Assembly: GCA_012295275.1 (NCBI GenBank)
Contig: CM022665.1
Coordinates: forward strand, 33,722,022-33,777,021
DNA from: Chrysomallon squamiferum
Taxonomy: Eukaryota; Mollusca; Gastropoda; Neomphalida; Peltospiridae
Direction: 5' to 3'
DNA length: 55,000 nt
Each line of letters opens with the position of its first letter. Position 1 is the stretch's first letter. The position numbers and the translations under genes are program-made. The notes under the pieces are model-generated. The model had not been told where the DNA came from. It ran no database searches and saw only the letters and a program-made list of their open reading frames with translations. Below are positions 37,686-48,408 of this stretch, piece by piece.

Positions 37686-38020
37686 TGCTTCGTAACATTC
37701 ACCAGTTATCTATACAGTTCTGAGATTGTCAGGTAGAGCTCTACATAGCATTCACCAGTTATCTATACAGTTCTGAGATTGTCAGGTAGAGCTCTACATA
37801 GCATTCACCAGTTATCTATACAGTTCTGAGATTGTCAGGTAGAGCTCTACATAGCATTCACCAGTTATCTATACAGTTCTGAGACTGTCAAGTAAAGCTC
37901 TACATAGCATTCACCAGTTATCTATACAGTTCTGAGACTGTCAGCTAGAGCTCTACATAGCATTCACCAGTTATCTATACAGTTCTGAGATTGCCAAAAA
38001 ACTACATAACATTCCCAAAT
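37686..38020 (+). repeat. 53-bp satellite, six copies plus a decayed seventh
   Basis: CATTCACCAGTTATCTATAC starts at 37696, 37749, 37802, 37855, 37908 and 37961, exactly 53 bp apart. A degenerate copy follows near 38010. Each unit continues with AGTTCTGAGA(T/C)TGTCAGGTA and GAGCTCTACATAG. The second and third copies are almost identical, whereas the later ones carry a few substitutions, and the last is badly decayed. This is the youngest looking regular array in the large intron. No reading frame is conserved, because 53 is not a multiple of three. Confidence 0.95.
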
Positions 38021-39458
38021 TATACTTGTACATTTTCTGAGATTATCAAAAAGTCTGTTATGATGGTTTAAGAGAGTATCAAGCCAAAAGCCTGCCTTTA
38101 TAATGAAGAAGAATGGAAGATGGCTTGTGTGAATTAATAAGAGTGATAAGGATACAAAACTTTGTATTGCAGTTGAACAGATAATATCTCATTGTACTGT
38201 CTGAGATAATAGAATAATAAGAACAAAAATAGAGTCAAAATATCAGAAACACACATAATTTGATAAGAATTTATTCATGTTTTTGAACAATGTTTCTATA
38301 CTTAATGGTTTTTGTTTGTGCTTTCACTCCTTTTTTTTCTCATTCTTTTTTTAATACTCTTTGAGAATATTTTGGCTTTCAGTGTAAAATGTTCAAATTT
38401 TTCATAATTGTATATATATTACTGTATGTTTGTATGTGCATAATGCCTGTCTTTTATTTCATTTTTGTGTCTTTCTGCATGGCTAGAATAATTAAGTCCC
38501 AGTGTATGTTTACATCAGTATGTTTATATCAGAATGGATACACAGAGAGATCTTTGAGAAAAAATACACACTGAAAGAATATTACTTAAGAAAAAAGCAA
38601 ACATAAAGTTGAAAAACAAGTGTATTGTTATACAAAAAGACATTTTTAAATACAACATAGATAATGCCATTGAGAAAGATATTTTCAAATTACTTTCTGG
38701 TCTGTATTACTGTAATAAGTAAGTTTTATAATTAATCAGATGATTTGTCAATGTAGATAACTGTTTAGTTATAAAATAATATACTTAATTATATATAATT
38801 TGTTTTACCGCTATCGTTTTAAATGTGTTTTCTACCAGTATTACATACTGAATTTTACAGACTTCAAACTGATGTTACTTTTTATGTCTTTGTTTGAAAG
38901 TTGTTAATTTGTGAATTGATTTTTGTCATTATGTCTCCAGGATGTTTTTCTTTTTCTCTTTCTTTTTATTTTATACCTTGTTTTGTCACAGTCACACACC
39001 TTCCTGACATTTTCTAAAAAAAAGAGTTAAAAGTAAATCTGTATTGAAGGATATCTATTGATCTTTGTTCATGTTTGCAAACTTTGAATGAATATTTGTA
39101 CCATCTTCTTCAATCAATCACATTATCACTGCCAATGCTGTTGTTGTCACTTGAAAGGATTTGTTTCAAGTAGTGTTGTTGATTCAGTTGCATTCAGTTT
39201 TTGAGTATTAATCTATCATGTATTTGATTAAAATGATAAAAATAAACAGTCTGATATTGATCATAAAACAATAAAACATACAGGTGTTTGCACAATGATT
39301 AGTGATAAATGCATATGCTTACAGATTAAGAAGCTGTGGTTTTATTCTGTCACTGATTTTATTTCAGATTCAAAAATATTTAAAATCAAAAATTTAAGTG
39401 GCAGTAATATTATATCTTTTTCATAGTATAGTTGTCTTTATATACATGTGTGCATGCA

Positions 39459-39485
39459 TGTGTGTGTGTGTGTGTGTGTGTGTGT
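39459..39485. repeat. (TG)n microsatellite
   Basis: About thirteen TG units after a TGCATGCATG stretch. Confidence 0.95.
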
Positions 39486-39708
39486 CTTTGTTTAAAATTA
39501 TTGTTTTAGAATGAAACCTTACAAATTTCTTGAATCCTCAAAAATAATAATTTCAATGCAGATTAGATATTGTTGGTTTTGTAAAACTCATAAGCTTGCA
39601 TTTACAAAGCAACATGCAGATGAGCCATATATAAGCTGAAAAGTTTATTCCAGAAATAGAATATTTAATAAAGAAACAAAAATGTCTGAAAAGAAAAGAA
39701 AACCCAAA

Positions 39709-39711
<3 letters not shown>

Positions 39712-39744
<33 letters not shown>
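39712..39744. repeat. Poly-A tract of 33
   Basis: A pure A run after an A/G-rich stretch. It may be a retroposon tail, but I recognise no body upstream. The 63-codon frame that follows it has no family resemblance. Confidence 0.95.
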
Positions 39745-39747
<3 letters not shown>

Positions 39748-42700
39748 TTTGTCTGATGTTGATGAAGAAGATTTAATTTACTTTGGTATTTTTATCCTGT
39801 CATCGTTGAAGTGTGTTGTCCAGGATGTTGGTCTCAGCTGTGAGTTCTGGACAGAGATTAATGTTATTGGTGTACAGTGTACACCTTGTGGGCAACGCCA
39901 ATTGATTAGCAACTGGGGAGCAGCTCATTGTGTATTCTAACACATGAAACAGGACAGCTTAGATCATGGTCTCTGACTTACTGGTTTTTATTTTCAGTAG
40001 GATTTCTTTTCCAATGGTCATTTGTCAAACAGTGAAAAGATATGTTTGATTCAGTATGTACATGATGAAGACTTAGATGGATACTTTCCAGTTCCAGTCA
40101 GTCCTCCATAATTTATCATTTCATGTTTTTTCATTGTTATTGAACATTTCTTGCAAAAGAACTTTTACTGTAAATAATAGGCCTACAGGAAGCAAAATGT
40201 CCTAATTTGAAATCAAGACCCTTTACAACCTTTTATAGCAGCTACAGTTACAAATTAAGACCACTAAGTTATTTTAATGTTATTTATGCTTCAGTTTATC
40301 CTTTGACATAAAATTTACAAACAGAAATTTAAACTGAGGAACAGATAACATTTTGGTTTGTAACTGTTTTTATCTGTTCTTTACAAAGAATTTTATTTTT
40401 TTATTTTTTATAGTTTTTTAATGTTGAAATAACATAACTGAAGTATTTCCCAATGTTGAACTCACAAGATGTCATAGAAATATTTTTAAGGACTATATAC
40501 AAAAAAAGTACTGAGTATGTTTATCCTGCAAGTCTTTTCCTTTACCGTACATACTAGTTTTAACATGTTATTAACTTATCACATTGTCTGCTAAATATTA
40601 AATTATTTAATATAAAAATTGTTAACCAATACACAGATAAAGTATTGTTTTGTTTATTATTGTTTTTCTTTCTATTGTTGTTGGGGTTTTTTGTTATTTT
40701 TTTGGTTGTTGATGTTTGTTTCATTTTTTGGTTTTTTGGTTTTGTTTTTTGTTGATTTTTGTTACTGTTGTGTTGTTTTTTGCTCTCTTTTTTCTTTTTT
40801 TTTATTATTATTATATAAACCAAATTATTCAACATTTGTTACACTTGTATTCATAATATTTTTTTATAAACAAATCTATTACTTTAATTTTTAACAATAG
40901 TTTCTGCAGTAAAACGTCTGTCTTCTGTAAGTTTGTACAATGCAAAAGAGTAGAAAACATCATGCTACTTTGAATGGATGCACTGTAGTTATCTAAAAAC
41001 AGATTTGTCTTTGATTAACAGTATACTGATAACCAACTCTTCAAGTTGCTTCATTCTGCTGTTGCTTTGCCTCCAATTTAAAACTGTAATTGTAATGCAG
41101 AGGACACTGACTGGTGAAACAGTCTTATCATTGTAGATATGTATTGTAATAAACATGTTTGCAGAAGCCAGTCATTGATTTTACTGTAAGAAGTACATGT
41201 GGTTTCAATCAGCATATGTTGTTTCATATAATAATTCAGAATTTTTTTTTTAAATAAAATTTTGAAAAAATAAATGTCATAAAGGTTTATATAGTATATG
41301 AAATTTAATGATTGTTTTAAACTAAAGAAGAATATCCTTTGAAACAAAATGTTTTTATAACTTTAAAAAATATTTACAATATATGTAAGGTTATTATAAA
41401 GTGATTGTGCGATTCAAAAATTTTATAATTTCTGGTCTATGCATGATAGTACAATCTGTAAAAATTATTAAAAATAATTTTTTGATTTTTAAATATAATT
41501 CTTGCTGATATTCTTAATTTTCAATATGACCACTGATTTTATAATGATCCTGTATATATTTTGATATATTTGTGTGTGTGTGTGTGTATGTGTTTTTAAT
41601 TAGACATCAGAAAAGACAGTTATAATGTACATTATAGTTTAACTGGAAATAATATTAAACACAAATATTATTAAAAAAATATGGTTGAATTCGGGTTTGG
41701 CCTGCACAAAACTTCAAATAATATATATACTTAAAATTAAACACAATTTAATATTAACAGTTATAGTGCTATTCACAGGCTCATATATTCCATTCATTAC
41801 TGTAAAATACTGCAATTATGAAATTATGAAAAATCGTATTTTGGGGCCAAGTTAATCTTACAAAATTATTCAGTGGTCAGAATCCATTAAGCACTCAACT
41901 TTTGTCCTTTTATTCTATTACTTTAGGCTAAAAAGTCTTTGAAAAAATAATTCATCTATAATTGCATTTGAGAATGATGATTTGGGGAACATTTTTGTCT
42001 ACATTGTTATGATCTCATAAGCACCAGTGTGTTATAATCAAGAATTTTATCAAGCTGCTGTTTCATGCTAGTTTAATAATTGGATGTTATTATTAAGACA
42101 TCATATAGCTGTTAATATTGGCATGAGATTGTTAAATTTAGAAATGTATCAATGGGCACTGGCACATGAGTTCATTACCATAGCAAATTGCAGTAATGAC
42201 AGATCCAGTGGAGAGAGGAGAAGCCATTACCTTTATTTGGATCACAAGAGCAAATATCCTTGGCCAGTTGCAGTAGACATTTCCAATTAGGTCAGCGATA
42301 TCTCAATAAACATTGCTAGAAACAGCAAAACAGCACTTACAATGGAATAATACAAGGGCTGACATCTGTAGTGCTGGCTTCCTTAAGCTTTCTTGTCAAT
42401 TACTTTGTCAGTCTCAGTTTGTGCTGTTGACAGCTTGCTGCTCATCACTGGCAAATTTCATTTGACTTCATTCATATGTTTCCCTATCTGTAAACTTCTG
42501 TGTCCAACAGCATAAGTATTATATGTTCTGGGAAATGGATAAAATTTCATTCATTTATGTTTTCTACTAGTATATTTTAATATTTAAAAGCCAAAGTATT
42601 TTTTTTGCATTATTCATTTATACATTTTCCAACTGTAAATTTTTACATCCAACTGCCAAAGCATTCTGTGCTGAATGTTATTTATTCACATATTAACAGC

Positions 42701-43535
42701 TGTAATAAATGAAAAACTGATTATTTGATATAGAAATTGATTAGTAACTGTATTCATTTGTTCCTAACAGAAAACAAATCTAATTTATATGAAATGAAGC
42801 CATTTTAATCTTTTTTTTTTCTTTCTTTCTTTTTTTATGTTGTACAATGGACATTGAGTAAGCCACAAATTAGAGAGCATTTAAATTAGAAATTACAATA
42901 TTCAGTTTATATGAATGCCATGCCTTTTAATGAATTTTATAATAATGCCTATTACCTTACTGAAAAATGTATATAATTTAGTAAAAATTCACACCATACT
43001 GTTATTTCCAGTGTATGCTTTTAATTCATCAGCATCTTAGCCAAATATTATTATAATCTTTGCTAACAGGTACATCCTGGAATAATTAACATAGTTTTAA
43101 TTCAGTTGTTGTTTAGGTTTTTTGAGTATATCTGCTCATTATAATTAATCAAGTTTAGATAAATATTTTAGATTTATTTAGTGTTTTTCCTGGTGCAGGC
43201 AAATATAGACTAGTATGTTGTTAGCAAATTTAATTCATTTTGTTTTCCATTGTTTAACTCAAAACTATTACTGACATGTAAGTTCACAGTAGTATATTCT
43301 AGGAACATATAATGCATTTTTCCTTGACCAGACATATTATTATTAAAGAAATGGGAACAGAAATATGTTCTAAGTAAATTTAAGTTTTTGCACAGTATTA
43401 ATGAAATGAATGGAGATGTACTTTTTTCATGCAAAAATTTGTAATATGATTATTTAAACATTATACAGTTATAATTCTTGTTTCATTTGATTTTGTTTTT
43501 AATTTTTTGTTTTTAATGTATTTTATTTCTTACAG

Positions 43536-43676
43536 GATGGAAAACTTCGAGACACACTGATGATAGGTCAACAAGATATTCCCCTGGAAGAAAAGACACT
43601 GTCTGTTTGTTTTGGTACTGACTTTGTCAATGTGGAATGGATTAATTTTGTCAGTGCTCACAGAGAAACAGCAAAG
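43536..43676 (+). CDS. PLCB1: PLC-beta exon (PH domain, third visible exon)
   Basis: This 141-bp exon encodes 47 residues. It has a TTTCTTACAG acceptor and a GCAAAG/GTAAAA donor, phase 0 on both sides. The peptide opens with DGKLRDTL, the K-LR-D segment seen after the PKxPK stretch in this family. It then has EEKTLSVCFGTDFVNVEW, matching the family pattern of a hydrophobic strand, [YF]G-x-D-[LMF]-V-N or V-D, and an aromatic strand. It ends with NFVSAHRETAK, the beginning of the C-terminal helix of the PH domain, which packs on the sandwich and leads to the EF-hands. All positions that are hydrophobic in the fold are hydrophobic here. The next intron is only 665 bp, far shorter than its neighbours. 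Confidence 0.96.
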
Positions 43677-44341
43677 GTAAAAATCTTTGAATACCACTAT
43701 TACAGTCCTGATTTTTGGCCTCTTCTGTACCTTTAAGTGTCACAATACACTAAGTTGTAACAGAATATATTGTACGTTGTCTTCAGGATGCTTTTGTGAC
43801 ATTTTTTTACCCTTAGATGGCAGTACCCACATTGATAGTGACGAGGTTGATTTATAAAAAGCTTGCTTGTTTATTATATATTATTTTCCCAGTTGTATAG
43901 TTAATGTAATGAGATGTATGATTTATACCAAGAAAAATATTAAATAAACTGAGTTTGTTATTGATCTCAGAAAAAGTGGATTAATAATTAAAAAATGGCT
44001 GTCAAATGTTGACATTAAAAAAGATACTAATTACAGATTTGTAAAAGAAAGGAATATGCACAGAAAAATGACAAGAAAAAATACATAGCTTACATGCCTA
44101 TATTTAAACATGTACACAGTTAGCTCTCTCTCTCTCTTTCCATTTATCACCCTTTGTTTATCTCTGTCTCTCTCCCTTTTCTTTATTTCTCTCTGCTTTA
44201 TTTTTTTATTATTATTATTTTTTTATCTCTCTCTTTCTCTGGGTTTAAAACAACAGAGCCTGAAAACTAATTTTTTTAAAAACAAAAAGGAAAATCCCAC
44301 TTATTGTCATTTGCCTGCATTTTCATTTAATATTTTCACAG
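43677..44341 (+). other. PLC-beta intron, 665 bp
   Basis: This short intron runs from GTAAAA to TTCACAG. It contains the upstream copy of a diverged direct repeat (43856-44064) and a pyrimidine-rich stretch with CTCTCT and TTATTA tracts (44120-44240). It is much shorter than the neighbouring introns. Confidence 0.9.
43856..44064 (+). repeat. Upstream copy of a direct repeat flanking a PLC-beta exon
   Basis: This copy begins AAAAAGCTTGCTTGTTTATT and shares long blocks with 44913-45322, including CCCAGTTGTATAGTTAATGT and TGATCTCAG(A/A)AAAAGTGGAT-type sequence. It ends in ACTAATTACAGATTTGTAAA and a GGAATATG block. Identity between the copies is high over about 200 bp. Confidence 0.92.
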
Positions 44342-44475
44342 GAATGGGCAGACAATATTTTCCAGTATTCTACAAATCTTCTCGCTCAGAATGCCAGTGC
44401 ACTCACTTTTCTGGAAAAATCATACACACGACTGTCTGTTGTGCTCAATCAGGATGGAAAAATACCTATTAAAAA
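44342..44475 (+). CDS. PLCB1: PLC-beta exon (PH helix to EF-hand 1, fourth visible exon)
   Basis: This 134-bp exon encodes 44 full codons plus two bases of a split Asn codon. Its acceptor is TTTTCACAG and its donor AAAAA/GTAAGT. It enters in phase 0 and leaves in phase 2. The peptide begins EWADNIFQYSTNLLAQNAS, the PH-domain C-terminal helix and linker. It continues FLEKSYTRLSVVLNQDGKIP, the first helix and loop of the first EF-hand, where family members show F-L-[ED]-K-x-[YL]-x-[KR]-L and a D/E-G-[KR]-I-P turn. In known PLC-beta structures these EF-hands are mainly structural scaffolds for the catalytic core rather than strong calcium sites. The exon lies between two copies of a diverged direct repeat (43856-44064 and 44913-45322). 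Confidence 0.96.
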
Positions 44476-44912
44476 GTAAGTTTTCTTTTCAGTCTTTTTA
44501 TAGTAGAAAAAGAAAGAGACTGAATGTCAAAGAAATAATCCTTTGTCACAGCTATCCAGTCTTTGTTAATATTAAGGTATGATAACATTTTTCTCATATA
44601 TTTTAACTGAATTTTATAAATATTAATGTCAGAAATCCTTGACAGACTATGGATATCACAACTTTGTAATGATTTACTCACTTTGTTGGGTTTCTTATCT
44701 GTTTTTCATGTACAGTATAACAGAGGAAAATACCAGTCACTACTATGTATATTCAAGATCTTGTCATAGAACTGTCATTCTTTATTTATATTAGCAAAAT
44801 GATAAACACAAAACTGTATTTTTAGGTGACATACAGCATGATAGAATACTATAGTTAGTATGATTTACATCTAAAACTAAGTTTTAGCAGTTCTTAGTGA
44901 TACATATAGGTG

Positions 44913-45322
44913 AAAAAGCTTGCTTGTTTATTATTTATTATTTTCCCAGTTGTATAGTTAATGTAATGAGATGTATGATTTATATCAAGAAAAATATCAT
45001 ATAAACTGAGTTCATTATTGATCTCAGAGAAAGTGGATTAATAATTAAAAATGGCTGTCTTTATCAAGTTATCAAATGTTGACATTAAAAAATATAATTG
45101 ATTGAATGTACAAATGCCAGTATATCTTGAATGGAAATTGTTAAGTTAATAGTCATGTTTGTATGATTGATTGTTTGCTTGAGGAAAAATGGTAGATTTA
45201 TGTAAATATTCAGAACTGTTCAGTTGTATATGAAAATAGATTAGAACATAACAATAAAACATATATATAGACATGAAGAAAATACTAATTACAGATTTGT
45301 AAAACAAAGGAATATGTACAGA
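44913..45322 (+). repeat. Downstream copy of the direct repeat, with an insertion
   Basis: The same blocks in the same order as 43856-44064 occur here, but about 180 bp of unrelated sequence (roughly 45095-45275) is inserted before the ACTAATTACAGATTTGTAAA end block. The two copies start 1057 bp apart and enclose the exon at 44342-44475. The exon itself is not duplicated after this copy. Confidence 0.9.
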
Positions 45323-46119
45323 ACATGTGCAGGGTGAAATTCCTTCATTTTATAAGTGTCCCTAGATACTTTTAAGGATCCTGGAACCATATATCCATGT
45401 ATAAAGTAGACCAACTGTAATAAAAAATATATTTTTAATATAACTGATGACCAATAAATAGCAATAGTTAAACAATAAAGACATCATTTCATTTGAAAAT
45501 CCAAAAAGCACATATTTATTTCTGTCTTTAAAAATTAATCATGTATTCTCTAAAGCATAGTTCAATGTTAAGATTTCAGAAAAAAAGCTTTTACATTTTC
45601 CTGCAAATAATTTGAAGAAGAATTTAATGATGTGCAAAAACCATAGATGTGCACATGACAACAGCAAAGTAGCTACTGTGATGTGTAAAACAAGATGTCA
45701 TTAAGAAAAAAACGTCAGTGTCAAAGCTAATTGTTTCACTCTTGAGGAAACTGTAAACACAAGATTGATGATTTTCTGTTGTTTTTACATGAAACACAAC
45801 TCAAGTCAAGTCCTGTTTCAAACACTGACAGCAGAGTTGCAGATTTATGTTCAGAAAAATAAAAATGTGGTCTGAATGAAAACTGAATGTAGAAATTCTG
45901 ATAAATTTTTGTTTAATGTGTGGGTTTAATTTTCTATCTAAGCTGTATAGTGTAATGTTTGTTTTTATTTAATGACAAAAACTAAATTAAATGTTGATAA
46001 AATTTCAGTCTCACATGAATTTTTTTTATTTCTGTGACATACTGTCCTCGGGGAAAATAATTTCTGTAGTAGCATCTTCAAATAGTCATAAAAATGGCAA
46101 AATATATGATGAATATCAT

Positions 46120-46230
46120 TATGGAGAACTGACTAGAAGACAAAATGCTCCAGTAAGCACACTAAGAAGGAATGATCCCACAACCTATCATGTCTTACAT
46201 TGGAACTGAACTACTAGACCACAGTGCACT
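46120..46230 (-). mobile_element. tRNA-derived SINE fragment
   Basis: On the minus strand the segment reads TGTGGTCTAGTAGTTCAG, a good match to a tRNA A box. About 45 bases later GGTTGTGGGATCATTCC resembles a B box (G-[AT]-T-C-[AG]-A-N-N-C with one or two changes). This spacing is right for an internal RNA polymerase III promoter. The stems of a tRNA are not intact, so a SINE head is more likely than a tRNA gene. The body downstream on the minus strand is not recognisable. Confidence 0.6.
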
Positions 46231-46742
46231 CAGCAGAATAAATTTAGAAATTTGAATCCAATAAGTATATGATATGTGTGATGGATAAAAAACAAATAAT
46301 AATAATATTAATAATCCTATATCTGTATCTATCTTTTATATATATATATGTGGATATAAAACATAATATACACCAGATTAAAAATAACAAAAAACAACTC
46401 ATATATATTCATATTATCACTTTTCTAAAAAATTATCATTGTAAAATAACAATTTAAATCAACAATAAAAAATGCAAAATCATTAAGAGTGTGTAATATT
46501 TGTTTTATTAATTTATAGAAATAAACAGATTTAAAAAAAAAAAAATTAAAGTTTACAGATTTATGTTATTTAAAGTAAGATAAATTAATTTTGTTGGTGT
46601 TATTTATTTACTTTTTTTGTTTTAGTTATTTATTCATTTATTTTATTATTATTATTATATTTTTTTTTTCACTGTTTAAAGAAACTAATTAAATTACAAA
46701 TAAATTCTAAAAGAAAAATTCTTTTTTCAAAAGGTCAGAAAT

Positions 46743-46801
46743 ATAAATAATAATAATAACAATATCAATAATAACAATAATAATAACAATAATAATAATA
46801 A
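46743..46801. repeat. (AAT)n/(AAC)n microsatellite
   Basis: A mixed array of ATA and ACA triplets without a dominant phase. Confidence 0.9.
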
Positions 46802-47122
46802 AGAAAAACGATGATGTGATACTAGATTTTTATCATGTGACACAATGGAATAATTACAAATTTCCATGGAGAATTATAGACATGGTATACAATACATTCT
46901 AAATCTGTAAAACTTGGTGTATTGACAATAGTGATATAATAGAAAGGATGAAATAACTTGTCAGTCTATAGCAACCTATATTATTATAAATTATATCAAT
47001 CCAGCTAAATTTATGGTAATAGTATTTTCATAAACACTTTCAAAACTGTTAAGCATTACCTGTTGAATATCTTCTTTTTTATTTTTTATTTTATTTATTT
47101 ATTATTATTATTTATATATATG

Positions 47123-47168
47123 TGTGTGTGTGTATACATTATATATATATAATGTATACACACACACA
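47123..47168. repeat. TG/TA palindrome, 23-bp arms
   Basis: A TGTGTGTGTATACATTATAT arm runs directly into its reverse complement, without a loop. It is built from microsatellite sequence (TG, TA and CA runs) and could extrude as a cruciform. Confidence 0.9.
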
Positions 47169-48323
47169 AAACCAGATCAGTGGTTATTATTACTTTTTAT
47201 GCATACATCTGACATTTTCAGCATATCAAATATTGATGATTGATACCTATTATTGTTATAGAAAAAGCAACCATTCTATTACAACTATTTGAGATCTTGA
47301 AATGAGGTTTAGATATTTTTTTCAGAAATAAAAATGGAAGAAGAAAACATCAATTTTCATTTTATAGACAAAAATTTTAATGTCTTCTCACTGATTTTGG
47401 TGCCCTTGATTGTTGTTAATTTAGCCGATCACAGGCTTATATTTTCAATGCCACCTGACCTGCCATTTTTTTCAGTATTTTTATAATTAAGAAACTGAAA
47501 TACAAAACATTGTATGAGGTGGGTGATTAATTTACCTTTTAAATAAATACTCTTTGTCCAGACTCTTTTCAGTATTTAATAAATTATTGAAATTCATTGA
47601 TGTGATACTTCATTTTTACATTATTCATCTCTTTCTGACAATAGTACATTTCTAGATTTTTATTAATAAAACCAATTTAAAAAAAAAAAAATTAATTCCC
47701 AATAAAGGACTCGTATTAAACTTGTCATCTTAAATCATTTTTATTTTTATTGAATAAATTTGACATCAAGTTTCCTTCCATGGCTTTGTGTTATACTTTT
47801 TTATATTTTTAAATGAAAAAGAAATTAAAATGACTGAGTAATTTTGGTTTAGTTGTCATGTCATGCCATGCAAAGCAGACAGAGAATGTTGTATGGTATC
47901 ATAATGACACATGGCTCTTCTATTTCTTGCTGTGATATGTTATATGGTGTGAGAGTTCCTAGAATCAATCCTCCTAATTCTCACATCAGGCTATTTGCCA
48001 TCCCACCTTTTTTTTCTTTATGTCACTTCATTCACATTAGCCCACAGTTGATTTATCAAATACTGCTCATAAATACAGAGAAAAAACCCTGATTGTTAGT
48101 GATATACAATTAATCATTTTCTCTCCCAATAAATTATCATTATAAACTTATACATACATATATAAATGTAAACACATACACACTTGTATACATATACAAT
48201 ATATCTGACATCAAGTAGCCAATAATGATAAAATATATAAATATTATTCATTTATTTATTTACAGTTTTGCTACTTTAAGTAATATTAAAAAATGTATTT
48301 AAATAAAAAAAAATTTCTTCCAG

Positions 48324-48408
48324 TGTTCAGAAGATGGTTGCAGTGAACCGGGAAGATCGGAAAAAGGTTGAAAGTTCTCTAGAAGCTGCAGGATTTCAGA
48401 CAGGAAAA
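48324..48408 (+). CDS. PLCB1: PLC-beta exon (EF-hand region, fifth visible exon)
   Basis: This 85-bp exon supplies the last base of the split Asn codon and then 28 full codons. The acceptor is TTTCTTCCAG and the donor GGAAAA/GTAAGT. Joined to the previous exon, it completes the DGKIPIKN motif. It then reads NREDRKKVESSLEAAGFQTGK, matching the [AE]-DRK-[RK]-VE-x-x-L-x-x-x-x-x-x-x-GK helix of PLC-beta EF-hands. The next family residues, a conserved Asn-Asp pair and the rest of the EF-hands, would be expected directly after. I could not find them in the 6.6 kb downstream, so the following exon is beyond 55000. An alternative acceptor seven bases inside (after TGTTCAG) would break the reading frame and is unlikely to be used. 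Confidence 0.95.

Larger units (their letters stand above)
28576..43535 (+). other. PLC-beta intron, 15 kb
   Basis: This is the largest intron fully inside the window, running from GTAATG to TTTCTTACAG. It holds a SINE-like fragment (30900-31075), decayed tandem arrays (31380-31600, 33644-33870), TG, TTA, CT/CA and poly-A tracts, and a well-preserved 53-bp satellite (37686-38020). A 94-codon minus-strand open frame at 36164-36448 has protein-like composition, but I cannot link it to any family. The stretches 28600-30850, 31900-33600, 34000-35600, 38100-39400 and 40000-43500 show nothing I can name. Confidence 0.9.
44476..48323 (+). other. PLC-beta intron, 3.8 kb, phase 2
   Basis: The intron runs from a strong GTAAGT donor to TTTCTTCCAG and splits an Asn codon. 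It contains the downstream copy of the direct repeat (44913-45322), a minus-strand tRNA-derived SINE fragment (46120-46230), an AAT/AAC-rich microsatellite (46743-46801) and a TG/TA palindrome (47123-47168). The rest is AT-rich without recognisable features. Confidence 0.9.

Noticed and set aside
39712-39940. Poly-A run followed by a 63-codon frame, considered as a retroposed gene
   Set aside because: The A run lies upstream of the frame, not downstream, and the peptide is not recognisable.
44110-44472. 120-codon plus-strand frame overlapping the fourth PLC-beta exon
   Set aside because: It reads the exon in the wrong frame; the correct frame matches PLC-beta and is joined by splice sites.
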